DNA of 64,000 nt from Gnetum montanum. Lineage: Eukaryota; Streptophyta; Gnetopsida; Gnetales; Gnetaceae. Of the stretch, positions 33,180-43,699 are shown one piece after another; within the stretch, counting starts at the first letter, position 1; each line of letters begins with the position of its first letter. The notes under the pieces were generated by a model. The model worked only from the letters and a program-made list of their open reading frames with translations. It was not told the origin of the DNA and did no database searches. The translations under genes and the position numbers were made by a program. The DNA lies in the NCBI GenBank assembly GCA_015680685.1, contig MNCI01003361.1:1-64000 (forward strand). Reading direction: 5' to 3'.

Positions 33180-33844
33180 TGAAGAGGAGTCACAACATGA
33201 ACTTTTAGTAGCAAAGCAAATTTTAGCATAAGAATTTGCTAATATATTTAATGGAAAATTCAAGGACTTCCATCAATGAGAGCCATGCAACACTAGATTG
33301 ATTTCATACCTGGAGAAACTATTCCATATAAGAAAGCTTACCAAATGACTCCACATTAGAGGGAGGAGTTGCATAAAGAAATGAACCGTTCTTCAATGGT
33401 TTTATCAAGGAATCTATTTCTTCATGTGCTATTCTAACTATTCTCGTTCCCAAAAAGGATACTGATGAAATGAAAATGTGCATTAATTCTAGGGTCAATA
33501 ATAAAATCATTATTAAGTACAAATTTTCTATTCCTAAAATGGATGACATTCTTGATATTTTTATCAATGCTAAATATTTTCAAAGATTGATTTGAAAAGT
33601 AACTATTGTTATATAAGAATTAGATTAAGAAATGAATGAAAAACAACATTTAAAACTCCCGATGATTTATATGGATTATTAGTTCTACCTTTTGGGACAA
33701 CCAATGCACCAACTACATTCATAAGGCTTATGCATAATGTTTGAAGAGATCTTATTGAAATTTCTTGCATTATTTTCCTTGATGATAATGTTATCTACAA
33801 TTCTAATAATGATGAACATGTATAACACTTGAGGATGGTGTGCT
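33180..33844 (+). pseudogene. Gypsy-2 reverse transcriptase, N-terminal part
   Basis: Blocks are DFIPGETIPYKKAYQMTPH, FIKESISSCAILTILVPKKD (the LVPKKD motif), CINSRVNNKIIIKYKFSIPK, MDDILDIFINAKYFQ and, after shifts, sequence matching the MPFGLTNAPxTF region (33690-33725). The text up to the FDDIL position and the HLRMV block remains; then the frame jumps to integrase. Confidence 0.88.
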
Positions 33845-33858
33845 TAAAGTTACTTAAA

Positions 33859-34200
33859 GGATGGTGTGCTTTGATTTCTTTGCTAAATTATATCCAAAAG
33901 ATACTAATTTTTGTGATAGTTGGAAAGTATTGAATGCTCCATTATTAGACATGATTAATAAATGGAAGGCCTATCATATCAAGAATAGTATTTTTCTAGA
34001 AATGAAATAATTTATATCCCCAAATGTGATTTTGGATTCAATATTCTTAAAGAAAAGCATAATAGTAACATGGTTAGATATATGGGCAAGATGATGACTT
34101 TGGAATTAGTGAGCAAGAATTATTTTTGACCAAGTATGCATAAAGATATTAAATTTATTAAAGAATAGTATGTTTTTCTAAAATTCAAATTAGTACGGGT
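33859..34200 (+). pseudogene. Gypsy-2 integrase zinc-finger region
   Basis: FAKLYPKDTNFCDSWKVL, APLLDMINKWKAYHIKNSIF, then EKHNSNMVRYMGKMMTLELV and SKNYF match the H2C2 region of the gypsy element at 12733-12930 nearly position by position. The zinc-binding His pair is altered (HNSNMVRY). Confidence 0.85.
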
Positions 34201-34290
34201 ATTAATGTATGCTACATGCTCTTACCTATGGCAAATGCTCCTTGAGAAAGTTTTTCTTTAGCCTTTATTTAAGGCATTCTAAGAATAAGA

Positions 34291-34770
34291 TCTACTCATG
34301 ATTTTCATCTACCTACGTAAGTTCACAGATCATAGTTATGATATCATATCTCTACCTACGATGTCATCAATGTGATATATTTGAGCTTGGACATATCTAT
34401 AAATATGAGCTATCCATTGCACAAAAGAATAACTTTTAGTTCACCCTTATTGAAATTATTGTAGTTTATTTTCTTGAAGTTAAAATTAGTTGTGAGTGTC
34501 TGTAATATGATCTTAAGTAGTTGTACGACATCTTTGTTTGAGTAAAGTATACTTGGATATGCTTTATGGAAGACAATAAAGATTGAGATTGTTTATGATC
34601 ATTGCAACATCTCACATAGCATAGAATTACTTTTAATATATATTTTTACAATTTAAATATCATTTACATTTTTTAATGTATGTAGTACTTGGTAGAGTAA
34701 ATACAACTAATCTCAAGCATTAAGTCTGGACTCTCTGAAACGTAAGAGGTTGGGTCAACATCCTAGAGTG
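34291..34770 (+). other. LTR-like noncoding stretch
   Basis: No protein signal. TATAAATA at 34398-34405 and AATAAA at about 34577 have LTR-like spacing, so this could be a solo LTR or the LTR of gypsy-2, but no TG...CA pair with a duplication was found. Confidence 0.35.
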
Positions 34771-34779
34771 ATCATGGCC

Positions 34780-34925
34780 CTATGGTGGTTGTGACTAACT
34801 GAAATTTCTAGACAACAGAGGCCGAAGCCTTGGCTAGTTTATTAGAGAAGCCATGGGTGGATTGTTCAGGGAACTCAGATGCTTGATGCTAAGGAGCTGG
34901 GAAAGGAAGTTAAGGGTTTGACAGT
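34780..34925 (+). pseudogene. Decayed coiled-coil ORF, copy 4, left part
   Basis: The frame ending QMLDAKELGKEVKGLT runs directly into the ACAGT target duplication of element A (34921-34925) and continues in the same frame at 41182. The left half has stops. Confidence 0.6.
34921..34925. repeat. Target-site duplication of element A, left copy
   Basis: ACAGT before the TG of the 5' LTR, repeated at 41177-41181. The interrupted coiled-coil ORF is in frame across the pair. Confidence 0.93.
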
Positions 34926-34932
34926 TGATGGG

Positions 34933-34999
34933 ACGCGATATTACATGGGTTGCGATATCATGTACGCGATGTATCGTATGCGATATCGCGTCGCACCGC
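34933..34999. promoter_or_regulatory. U3 array of GATATC palindromes in element A
   Basis: Repeated variants of GCGATATCGCG: CGCGATATTAC, TGCGATATCATG, CGCGATGTATCG and TGCGATATCGCG lie within 70 bp directly upstream of the TATA box. The same kind of array is in both LTRs of element B. Position suggests binding sites for a dimeric regulator; this is inference. Confidence 0.7.
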
Positions 35000-35005
35000 A
35001 AAATC

Positions 35006-35013
35006 TATAAATA
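35006..35013 (+). promoter_or_regulatory. TATA box of element A
   Basis: CTATAAATAAGAGGTG, conserved in element B (minus strand, 50442-50449). Confidence 0.8.
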
Positions 35014-35732
35014 AGAGGTGACTCTCCCTTGTTTCTCGATCTAGATCTAGACCCTTAGCGAAACTCTAGCAGTTTTACCTCTCCAAAGATGGAATAATTT
35101 CCATGTGCCCGCAGTAGGAGTCCCAAAGTGAACGAATCTTTATTCAAGCAAATATTGTACCTAAGCACAAGTTTGTGTACGGAAATAAAGATAAACTTTT
35201 TGGATAAACCTTGCAGTGCATGTACTAGGTTAAATAGGACTTTAATTATTGTTATTTATTGTTCATCGTTTAAATGCTTTATTAGTTAATTAAATCTCTC
35301 TCAACCCTTCTCTCCTAGTTAAGTGCATTCAGTACGACCGCTTCGAGCACGTGCGTTATGCTTGGTAATCCTAGTAACGAATAGTGTTTGGTAATCCCAA
35401 GGTTGCATTGGTTCAGGGTGTGAACGGCAAGTGGGAATGGATACTGATGCTAGGCATTAGAACTTAGTTAGTTAAAGTTAGTTACTTAGTCTCTTCACCC
35501 TTTCCTTCATTAGCATTGGCGATAAAACATAAAAGATATAAAAATCACATACCTCGGACTTAGTTAACCATAAAACCGTGACAAATACAAGTAAGTCTGG
35601 GAAGACAACGAACGATTAACCTTAAGTGTTTCATAAGGAAAGTAGGCACTTAGTCTACGGAGTTCGACTGGATCGCGCATGTAACGTTCGTATTCGTATG
35701 GTTGAGTGTAGGGGTACCTCATTACTCATCAT

Positions 35733-35750
35733 TGGCGCCGTTGCCAGGGA
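35733..35750 (+). promoter_or_regulatory. Element A primer-binding site (tRNA-Asp type)
   Basis: TGGCGCCGTTGCCAGGGA differs at one base from the complement of the 3' end of plant tRNA-Asp (TGGCGCCGTTGCCGGGGA), the PBS known from Athila-type elements. Confidence 0.93.
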
Positions 35751-35846
35751 CTAAGTTGTTTGTGCGCTAAGTAGAACATAGGAAATCATCCACATCGTTG
35801 GGAAGCTTAAACGAACCCTTAGGGTTAATCAGAAGAAATTTTAACA

Positions 35847-38385
35847 ATGGTCAATCAACACACCGAATAAGAGACAATGTTTTCTGCTTCTCATAAAAGC
35901 ACTTCACCACCTAGGGATCACACAAGAGACCGTTAGCAATCTAACATGCATAACCGAGAACCACCAGTTCCTCAATAGTTTTGTGTGGTATATACTAGAT
36001 GAGTATATACCCGATTTTACTTTTATCCTCCATCAGGATGAACAACTGCGTTGGCGAGATTTGCAAGGTAACATAGTGTTACCCCCAGATCGGGCAGTCC
36101 CTAACATGCTCCTTCGTGCTCTTGCACAGATAGGCATAACGCAGCTATACGTTGAATACATTGTAGAAGATTATGACACAAGGGATTACCATCCCACAGC
36201 AGCGCAACGTCTAAGGGACTTGCGGCAGGAGAGTTATCATACATCGTTGAAGGGCAAAGGGGTCCCGCACATCCTAAGCGAAATTGGAGATGGTGAACCG
36301 GTTATAACAGGTTCTCCATCAAATGATGTTCCCCCTCCTAATGATGGTGAGGAGGTGGGGTATCACAACCTACACTCCACGATTCATAACCCTGGTTCTG
36401 ATCCCCATGAACACCAAGTGTTCAATGAGGGAACACAAACAAATGACAAGGGCAAGCATTTTGATCGTCATCACGATCAGGGCCGTAACCACCGAAGAGA
36501 AGGTAAGAAACATCATCATGGTGATGGTTCCCCTTCTTCTTCCCCTTCATCGCATCATTCACTCTCTCCTTCCACATCAGGACGCAGTCACAAAGAGCAC
36601 AACCGTGAGGATAAGGGTAAGGATAAGCAAAATGAGGACCCTCGATGAGAGAGTCAAGAGCGAGGATGAGGGCATTCTAGAGAATCAAGGCATGAAAGAA
36701 GGGAAAGTAGGGAACCACGTAGTCATCATAGACGTCATGAGAGAGATGATCATGACGAACCCCTACTTGCCACCCGAAGTATGTTAGATATTACGGAGGC
36801 AGTTAGAATACCTAGAAGGCACCAAAAAGATAGTCGGATCAAGAGACTAGACATGAATAATATCCCATAGTTTGAGGGGGGATACAACGTTGATTCGTAG
36901 AATCACTTACAAGCATTCCACGATGCATGTGCCTTGCAGAATATTGAAAACAAGTGGCAAAAGTTAAAGTTGTTTCTTAAGACACTCATAAAAGAAGCAA
37001 AGAGTTGGTACTAGTCCTTAGAATCGAAAACCATTAGGAGGTGGAGTACAATGCTAGAATTGTTTAACGATAAATACCAAACGTACTCTAGGGTGTCTAA
37101 CTTGCGTAAGCAGATCCAAGAAGGAAGCAGGGTACCCACGAACCCTTGGATGCTGCCATGGACCAGTATTATGCATTGCTACATCGTTGCCCAGGCCATG
37201 GTTATGCACAACGGGATCAACTACGCCATCTCGTAGATGGGCAAAGACATGAAACCAGGAGAACCCTTGGGACATATGCCCAAGGGAGATTATCTAAACT
37301 TAGATCCCATGAAGTTCATAGATTGTTGGAGCAAGTAGCTAAAGAAGAAGGGGAGCTACGGAAAAGAGAAAGCGCGGAAGAGTATAATCATGATCCTTCC
37401 CTCCGAAAGAAGGGAATAAGATTCTGTGAGGAAGAGGATGAGTCACCACTTGAAGAGTTGGTGAATAGAAAAACCTTGCTACTTCAAAAGCTAACAACGG
37501 AAGTATCGGCTAAGGTAGATGAAATATGGAGCTCCTTAGATAGTAAAATTGAAACTATCCTAAAGATCATAGAGGAGCCTAAGGAGGAACGAAGTAGTGA
37601 CCATGATAAGAAAAAGAGGAGAGATTCAGGTCATGCACGTGACAAGGGTAAGGGAAAAATGACTATTGTCGATGAGGTTGTGGATTCTGACATGGACAAT
37701 GACGGTGGATGTGAGATCTGCCAATATGACCATCATAAGGGATGTTGCCCAATAATCTCACATCTGCAAGAGTCTGGGGTGTATGCACTCAACCCAAGAC
37801 TTAACAAACGGCAAGCACCCCGAAGGTTACCTTATCCCAAAGGTAACCCAAGGCAGTTCCACCAACCGTTAACATTTTATCCAAGTGGAATTCCACCACA
37901 ACCTATCGGGCAACACTAGCAGTGGCAACACCCACAGTCATGGGGGATGCCACCGCCTAGGCAACAATACCCTTACCGGCAACTAGACCTGTATGGCTAT
38001 TACGTGCAGTAGTCGATTTCTCCAAGTAACTCTATGGGTCAAGGAACCCCACAACGTCACTACCAAGTTCGGGAGTATTTTAGGACTCCTCCTATGGGAG
38101 ACACTCCACATGCATACCATCCTCCGAATCCATCCACATCTCTTACGCTGGTAGTTCCACTACCACCCGCTCCAACGATGCAAGGGGAACTCCCCACTCA
38201 ACCGCAGCAATGTAATGCTACGAGAGCTATAAACCTTCAACCCGCTGCTGGTTTTGACAACCGCACTAAAAGAAGACCTTTCTTCAGAACCAAAAGTCCA
38301 AAAAAGCTCTCACAACCACAAGCGGTTGAGTCTATAACCATTCCTCCAACAAATAATGCTTCGAAGCTCCCTTCAAACCAACAAT
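35847..38385 (+). pseudogene. Element A gag
   Basis: Probably starts at the ATG at 35847. Blocks in order: EYIPDFTFILHQDEQLRWRD; a His/Arg/Ser-rich tract (36440-36640); RIKRLDMNNIP and HLQAFHDACALQNIENKWQK, the retrotransposon Gag core (36840-36960); DAAMDQYYALLHRCPGHGYA (37146); a helical Glu-rich part LLEQVAKEEGELRKRESAEE (37325); an unusual Cys/His motif CEICQYDHHKGCCP (37715) where a zinc knuckle would be; then a Pro/Gln-rich linker. Several shifts and stops. The protein should form the particle. Confidence 0.88.
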
Positions 38386-38399
38386 AGAGCTCAACGCAT

Positions 38400-39236
38400 A
38401 CGGTTATGTTAACATATACCGTTACCGATTGGATCAAGGTGGGCCACCTTCCTAGGAAACTCTCTGACCCTGGAAGTCCCTTAATCTACCTCCAAGTTGC
38501 TGGGAATGAACCTCATAAGGCTCTTTTTGACTCAGGTTCCAGAGTCAACTTAATCTCACGAGAAATGTATAAATCCTGGAACCTGCCTCCACTCAAGAAG
38601 AACAATATTCAACTAGAGCTGGCTGACTAGTCCATCATCATTCCTTTGGGATTGGTGGAGGACATCATTACCACTGTGTGTGGTTGGTCATACCCAGATG
38701 ATTTCCTAGTGATAGAAGTCAACAGTAACAAAGGGGACTTCTCAATTATAATGGGAAAGGCATGGCCAAGCACCATAGACGCATGCCTAGGGATCTGCGA
38801 TTTTTTCTTGGAAATATCTAAGGAAAATATTTATGGAAAGATTGAGAAGAAGAAAGTTCCATGCATCACATACAGTGACTCAGAGGGTGATGATATGGAG
38901 GAATGCTCAGTATCTCCTACATGCAACTAGTGTGCCCAAGAAACTCAAATACAAAGGTGCCTGTATGTAGCAACCACACAACAAGAGAACACCCAGTGGT
39001 TGACAACTAATCAAAAGAGCAACTTGCCAACATGCATGGAACGAACTAGGGGAACAACTCATGCCCACAACGAAGGCATAGATACATTGGAGTATGAGCA
39101 TCACCGACTTTCACCCCTTAACTTGAAAACATCAATCGGGAGAAGTTGGACACTTCTAAGAAATTCAAATAGGCATTCATTATTTCAGATCTCTCCCTTT
39201 CCATTCAGTCATGGGAGAGATGGCCACCTATGCTAA
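38400..39236 (+). pseudogene. Element A aspartic protease and end of polyprotein
   Basis: PLIYLQVAGNEPHKALFDSG with the retropepsin Asp-Ser-Gly, then VNLISREMYKSWNLPPLKKN, IPLGLVEDIITTVCGWSYP, and SIIMGKAWPSTIDACLG near the end of the fold. The frame continues to a stop after GRDGHLC at 39234. In autonomous gypsy elements the RT would follow here; none does. Element B ends its frame at the same peptide. Confidence 0.9.
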
Positions 39237-41134
39237 TCATTCGGGGCCCTCAGTTCTTTTAAATTTTTGTTTTGCACATTGTTGTTTTACACATTTTTGT
39301 TTTTATAATTTCTTTAACTTTTTTTGTTTTTTGTTTTACAACATCGTTTATACTTTTTCATTTTTGTGTGTGTGTGTGTTATCCATCTTATTAAGTTTGT
39401 CATTTAATAAGTGCTCTAATGATGGTATGAACTGTTTTTCTATTGGTTGCTAATGTTTGGTTTTTACCTTTAAGTTATGATGTTGATACTAAGGTATGGT
39501 TCTTTTGATATAGCAGGCAATGAGTCCATTTCATCCATACATCCACAAATTTCTATGGTCTCTCTCGCCTTGGAACTGTACAGTCCCTTTCTAATTCAGA
39601 ACTATCAACAAATTAGTGACTAGGCATTTCTCAAACTAAGGAAGGACTCAAGGATTGAAAAGGGTGTGACTTCAAGGGAACTTGATGCATTTGTGTTGGC
39701 CATTCTCTTGGGTGCTTGGATGTTTTCTTTTTGAGTTTTCCTTCCCATTCCGATGTTACTCAATTATCGGGAAGCTGAGTTAATAAAAATAACAAAGTCT
39801 TTGCATGGTGCAGTTCTCACGTATAAACACATAAAAAAAATAACAACAAAAAAACAAGAAGAAAAGAGTGAGAATTCAAAGCACACCTCTTAGACGGAAT
39901 AATCATTTGGGCTACAAGCACTGGTTATGGAACTAAAATAAACATGTTCCCTCTAATTAAGGCCCTTCTCACTTCCTATTCTCTCCTCCTTCGTTTCGTC
40001 GGAATGGTGGTGGCTCTTTGGGGGATGCATTCTTATTACTTCAAGAGGATGGGTTGGCCGAATGTATTAATGCGAAGTCACTGGATGTGGTTTGTTGAAG
40101 CCGGACTTGGAATGGGATTTGCTAAGTCACATTAACTATGAAATACACAAGGGGCTGAACACCACCTTGTTCTTGAGATTCCATTCCATTCTCTTCTTTC
40201 CATCATTCTTTCTCCATCATTCACCTCATTGCTGGTTGTATCATTAGTGTATAATTTAGTTAACATATTGTTTTCTTTTTGGTAAATTCTTGTGGTTAAG
40301 ACTTTATCTCTTGTTCCAAATGACATTCCCAGAGCCTACGGACTCTTTGAATGTGGGATTGTTAGGGCATTAAGGGCATAAGCCTGCTTTGGGGAGGACC
40401 CACTGGCATTCCTATTTGGTACCCCAGTTAAATTCTTTCCCTTCACGTTTTTGCAATCCTCTCTATTCTGTTCATTTCCATCTTGACATCCATTTCATCG
40501 ACGTTATAGTTGTCTCTTTTTCTCCATCTTTCTTGTTCTTTATTATTTCTCCATTCTATCGCTACTGAAGGTTCGCTCTTAGTCATGGGGGTCCTGATCC
40601 AATTTTTTCGATTTTCTCCTAACCCCTACACCTTCGGTAGTCACCACTATTATACCTCCAGACCCGTATCAACCATACCACAACTCAGCCAATGGACCTT
40701 TCACTGAAGCAAGGTATCAATTGCATTATAATTCATTTACCCTTGCTAATTTAAAGATTGTGTTGTGTGTGCAGATGGAAATCATACAATAATGGATTGG
40801 ACCTAGAGGGAACACTTGGAATGGATCGGTGCTAAAGAAACTATGCAAGGAACGAGATGGATGGCACACTTACGGATAGACAACAAAAGGTGCAATCTTG
40901 GCGTTGGCAGTAGCAGACTTCTTCTCTCTTCTCTCTTCTCTCTCAGCTACCAAATAAGGCCTGATGTCAAATGTATAAAGTGTTCACTCTTGTTGTCATG
41001 AACACCCGTTTTGTCATGTTCTGTAATGATGATCCATTCACATATTGTCCCATTCACCATTAGTTCCATTCAAGTCAATAATCCCATACCTTCCCAATAT
41101 TTTTGTAAGGAACTTGAGGACGAGTTTTTATTGA
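39237..41134 (+). other. Element A noncoding region between protease and PPT
   Basis: About 1.9 kb without RT, RNase H or integrase motifs. It is T-rich near 39240-39390 (GT repeat at 39366-39380). The same sequence in the same order and of the same length occurs in element B (50558-52412), for example the block around GTCATGGGGGTCCTGATCC at 40582 and CCTACACCTTCGGTAG at 40625. Conserved length implies it travelled with the element. Confidence 0.75.
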
Positions 41135-41146
41135 ATCATGGGGGTA
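41135..41146 (+). promoter_or_regulatory. Element A polypurine tract
   Basis: The bases ATCATGGGGGTA precede the TG of the 3' LTR, as in element B (the complement of TACCCCCATGA at 50547). Confidence 0.8.
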
Positions 41147-41176
41147 TGATGGGATGCGATATATCGTGTCCCATCA
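41147..41176 (+). repeat. Element A 3' LTR, reduced to a 30-bp near-palindrome
   Basis: The LTR starts with TGATGGGATGCG like the 5' LTR, but after 30 bp ends in TCCCATCA and the ACAGT duplication. Arms TGATGGGA...TCCCATCA and CGATATATCG in the middle make it a nearly perfect inverted repeat (two mismatched pairs). About 776 bp are missing compared with the 5' LTR. Confidence 0.88.
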
Positions 41177-41530
41177 ACAGTTAGAGGTAATGTTTGGGAG
41201 GAGGCCCTAGGGTCTTTGCATGAGGTGGAGCAAAAGGATTTTGTGACTTATGCTAAACTCAAGGAGCTGGTCCTCAAGGCTTTTTTAATTATGGCTAAAC
41301 ATTTAGCCATGGGCTAAGAAGAGGGTGGTGTGGGAGGTGAGGTGGACAAGGAGGCAGGTGGAGATTCAATGGGAGGTCAATCTTCAATGGACGGTGGACC
41401 TGAAACAAATGGGAGACCTTCTTAAGAGGAAAAGAGTGGAGCTACTACAACTAATTGAATCATGCCAAAGTAGACAAGAGGATGATGTAGCACTACATGA
41501 ACTGTGGGAGCAGACATGAAGTCAATATGT
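41177..41530 (+). pseudogene. Decayed coiled-coil ORF, copy 4, right part
   Basis: Begins with the second ACAGT. The frame gives VRGNVWEEALGSLHEVEQKD and TYAKLKELVLKAFLIMAKHL, then after a shift RWTRRQVEIQWEVNLQWTVD and LLKRKRVELLQLIESCQSRQ, ending ALHELWEQT at 41519. It is helical and charged without known motifs, of the same type as copies 1-3. Confidence 0.65.
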
Positions 41531-41850
41531 AGGTTGGGCCATGGATGATTCACAAAGGCCTATGTTAGAGAGGTCATGGTGAGGCTTAGGACGAGGATTT
41601 GGGATGGTTGGTTTGGGCAACTTTTGGTTACATGGTTGGGGTTTTGACTTGGGGAAGGATTTGGGATAGTGGTATGTCGTGTTTTGACACTTGGCATCCT
41701 AAGGGCTGATTGAGGAATGACTGTGCCTAGCTTTAAGCTGAGATGGATGATTGTGTTTATGGGGGTGGATGGGTGGGGGGCTTGGGGGTTTTGGGAAATC
41801 TTTTGGGCTTCATGCCCTTGTGTGTGTGTGTGTGTTAATATATCTCAACA
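41531..41850 (+). other. T/G-rich tail of coiled-coil ORF copy 4
   Basis: G/T-rich noncoding sequence with GGGGGTGGATGGGTGGGGGG at about 41760 and a GT repeat at 41818-41835, then TTAATATATCTC. Comparable in position and composition to the tails of copies 1-3. Confidence 0.5.
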
Positions 41851-42781
41851 TGTTCTCAAGAAAAGTATAGTTATTTAGTAATCCAACACTAACATTGTTT
41901 GGTTCATCCAAGAACGATTTACTTGGTAAACCTAATAACATCTATATAAGCCTAGGACATGAATGGATGATTAGAAACAAATGCTTATTGTCATTAGACT
42001 AGATTAGATTTACTTCTTATTATTCTCTAGTTAGTTAATATTACTATTTGTTTTTATAATGCTCTACTCTTATTAATTCAAAGCTAAAGAACATCAATAC
42101 ATCTTATACCTTACTATGGGTTAAACCATATCATTTGATTGTCATTAACTACAATAAGAAGATAATGATTAATAAGACTCATATTAACTAGCTATAGTCC
42201 ACATTTTCCATCCACAAATTATGATCTAATTATACTTGTACACTTATGACTTATATGGCTGGATATGGGCAACTCTCGTCACCCATCATTGATATCATTG
42301 TAAAGGATGATATTAATGCTATGGTTTGTTGGTATCATATAAGTTCATTGCATCAGTGTTTTATGATCTATCTTTTAAGAGATATAATCTTTTCAAACAT
42401 ACACTTAGGTCTTTATTAATTAAACATGGCTTCAACACACAAAGTAAATTCTCCACTTGCTAATGATATTAATGAAAGTAATCACAAAATTTATTCTAAA
42501 GAAAATTTCATCTTGCTAATGTAAATAAAGATTTCCTATACTCATATTGATCCATATTATCCATATTTCATCTTTACTTTTTATTAAGATAAAAAATTAC
42601 GATAAAGAATTTTGCAAGATAACATTGTATTACACTAGATTGATCAACCTCAACTATGCTTCAACTTGCTCTACTAAGATCTAGTCTTAGTCATACACAT
42701 AGAGGCTATCAAGTCACCAAGAACATGACTGGACATCTCAAGTAACACTATTGAATGGACATCTCAAGTATGAATCCAAGT
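41851..42781. other. Unassigned AT-rich stretch
   Basis: No coding or repeat signal was recognised apart from a short duplication of GGACATCTCAAGTA near 42731 and 42758, just left of the 28-bp tandem repeat. Confidence 0.5.
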
Positions 42782-42878
42782 ATTGAATCCAGCTGGAAGA
42801 GTTACCATTATTGAATCAAACTGGAAGAGTTACCATTATTGAATCAAGCTGGAAGAGTTACCATTATTGAATCCAAGT
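42782..42878. repeat. 28-bp tandem repeat, three copies and a part
   Basis: Units at 42782, 42810 and 42838 share ATTGAATC...GCTGGAAGAGTTACCATT with one or two changes each; a partial fourth unit follows. It sits just upstream of a Tat/Athila-like gag remnant. Confidence 0.95.
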
Positions 42879-42989
42879 ATGAATAAAAAAAGAGTAACTG
42901 GGCATCTCAAGTAACACTACCATCAGAAAAGAAACATGTAAAGTATCAAGCTAAAAAGTCTTACCATCATCAATCCAATTCTCCACCAC

Positions 42990-43440
42990 CTATCCTATGC
43001 AATAAAAATTGCATTTAACCTAGTAGAAACTCTTGGAAGGAATGGAATAGACCCCAAAACAAGAAGGAATCCAAGGCCTAGAACTTCTAGCAAATCCAAC
43101 AAGGAAGAATCAAGGGGCCACAGAAGAAGAGTAAGCTGACACCACTTTCCAAGTCCTTCATCCTCATCGCTCTCGTCAATAGATTTTAACAAATACAAAT
43201 GCAAACATGAAGACAAAACTCCACGAAGGGATCAAAACATGATGCTTGATGAGAACAAAAGAAGATATCAAGATATATATCAAAGAAGAGATAGATAGCA
43301 TGATAATGAGGAAAAGGAATATAAAGAAAGAAAAAGAATACATAGGAGAAGAAATAAGGAAGAACATGAAAGGAGTCTTCACTACTACAACAGATACTAA
43401 AACAAACTCAAGGATCATGATGAAACATTGGTAACCACCA
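42990..43440 (+). pseudogene. Arg/Ser-rich Gag remnant of a Tat/Athila-like element
   Basis: The plus strand encodes RNPRPRTSSKSNKEESRGHR, then FNKYKCKHEDKTPRRDQNMM and ENKRRYQDIYQRRDR, followed by RIHRRRNKEEHERS. Such charged tracts are typical of the N-terminal half of Tat/Athila Gag and resemble 36440-36640 of element A in style. The pol remnant of the same type starts about 300 bp downstream. Confidence 0.55.
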
Positions 43441-43699
43441 AACACATGATAAACACAAAAAAAGCTATCTATATTCTGACAAGGCATCAAAGAAATAGTC
43501 ACATTAGGTAACATGACATAAATAACATTCTAAACTTTAAATGAGGTTATAATGGTTACCCATAACTTAAAGCTTAAGTTGTAAAAGAGTTATTTATTTA
43601 TCTAAGAAGGTATTGTGTTAAGGCATAAAATTTTAGAGAAATAAATCAAGGTGGATCCAGATCAAACAAGAGTCATATAAGGTATCACCTAGAGACCAC

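Larger units (their letters stand above)
33000..34290 (+). mobile_element. Internally deleted Ty3/gypsy fragment (gypsy-2)
   Basis: RT sequence (33180-33840) is joined directly to integrase zinc-finger sequence (33870-34190). The RT palm-to-thumb part, RNase H and most of the integrase core are missing. The integrase part is clearly related to the gypsy element at 12733. A 13-bp direct repeat flanks the join. No LTR was assigned. Confidence 0.85.
34926..35731 (+). repeat. Element A 5' LTR
   Basis: 806 bp from TGATGGGACGCG to TTACTCATCA. The first 80 bp carry palindromic GATATC boxes, then TATAAATA (35006-35013). The middle and end match the LTRs of element B (for example the ACTTAGTCCTTGGAGTTCGA region, as its complement there). 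One extra T separates it from the PBS. Confidence 0.93.
34926..41176 (+). mobile_element. Element A: gag-protease-only LTR retrotransposon
   Basis: A 6.25-kb plus-strand element with 5-bp target duplication, an 806-bp 5' LTR, a tRNA-Asp type PBS, one gag-protease coding region, 1.9 kb of noncoding DNA, a PPT and a 3' LTR reduced to 30 bp. No RT, RNase H or integrase motif exists between the protease and the PPT. The same layout and internal length is found in element B, so the lack of pol is ancestral to both. By the DSGS protease and Arg/Ser-rich Gag it is nearest to Athila/Tat-type gypsy elements. It would need enzymes from another element to move. Confidence 0.93.

Noticed and set aside
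34926-35000. Palindrome array read as a CRISPR-like or bacterial operator array
   Set aside because: Repeats are short, variable and unspaced, and the context is a plant LTR U3.
36323-36787. 154-codon open frame overlapping element A gag
   Set aside because: Out of frame with the Gag sequence that is conserved in element B; a shadow of it.
43176-43514. 112-codon minus-strand frame rich in Phe, Ile and Val
   Set aside because: Antisense of the Arg/Glu-rich gag remnant at 42990-43440; the hydrophobic composition is a by-product.
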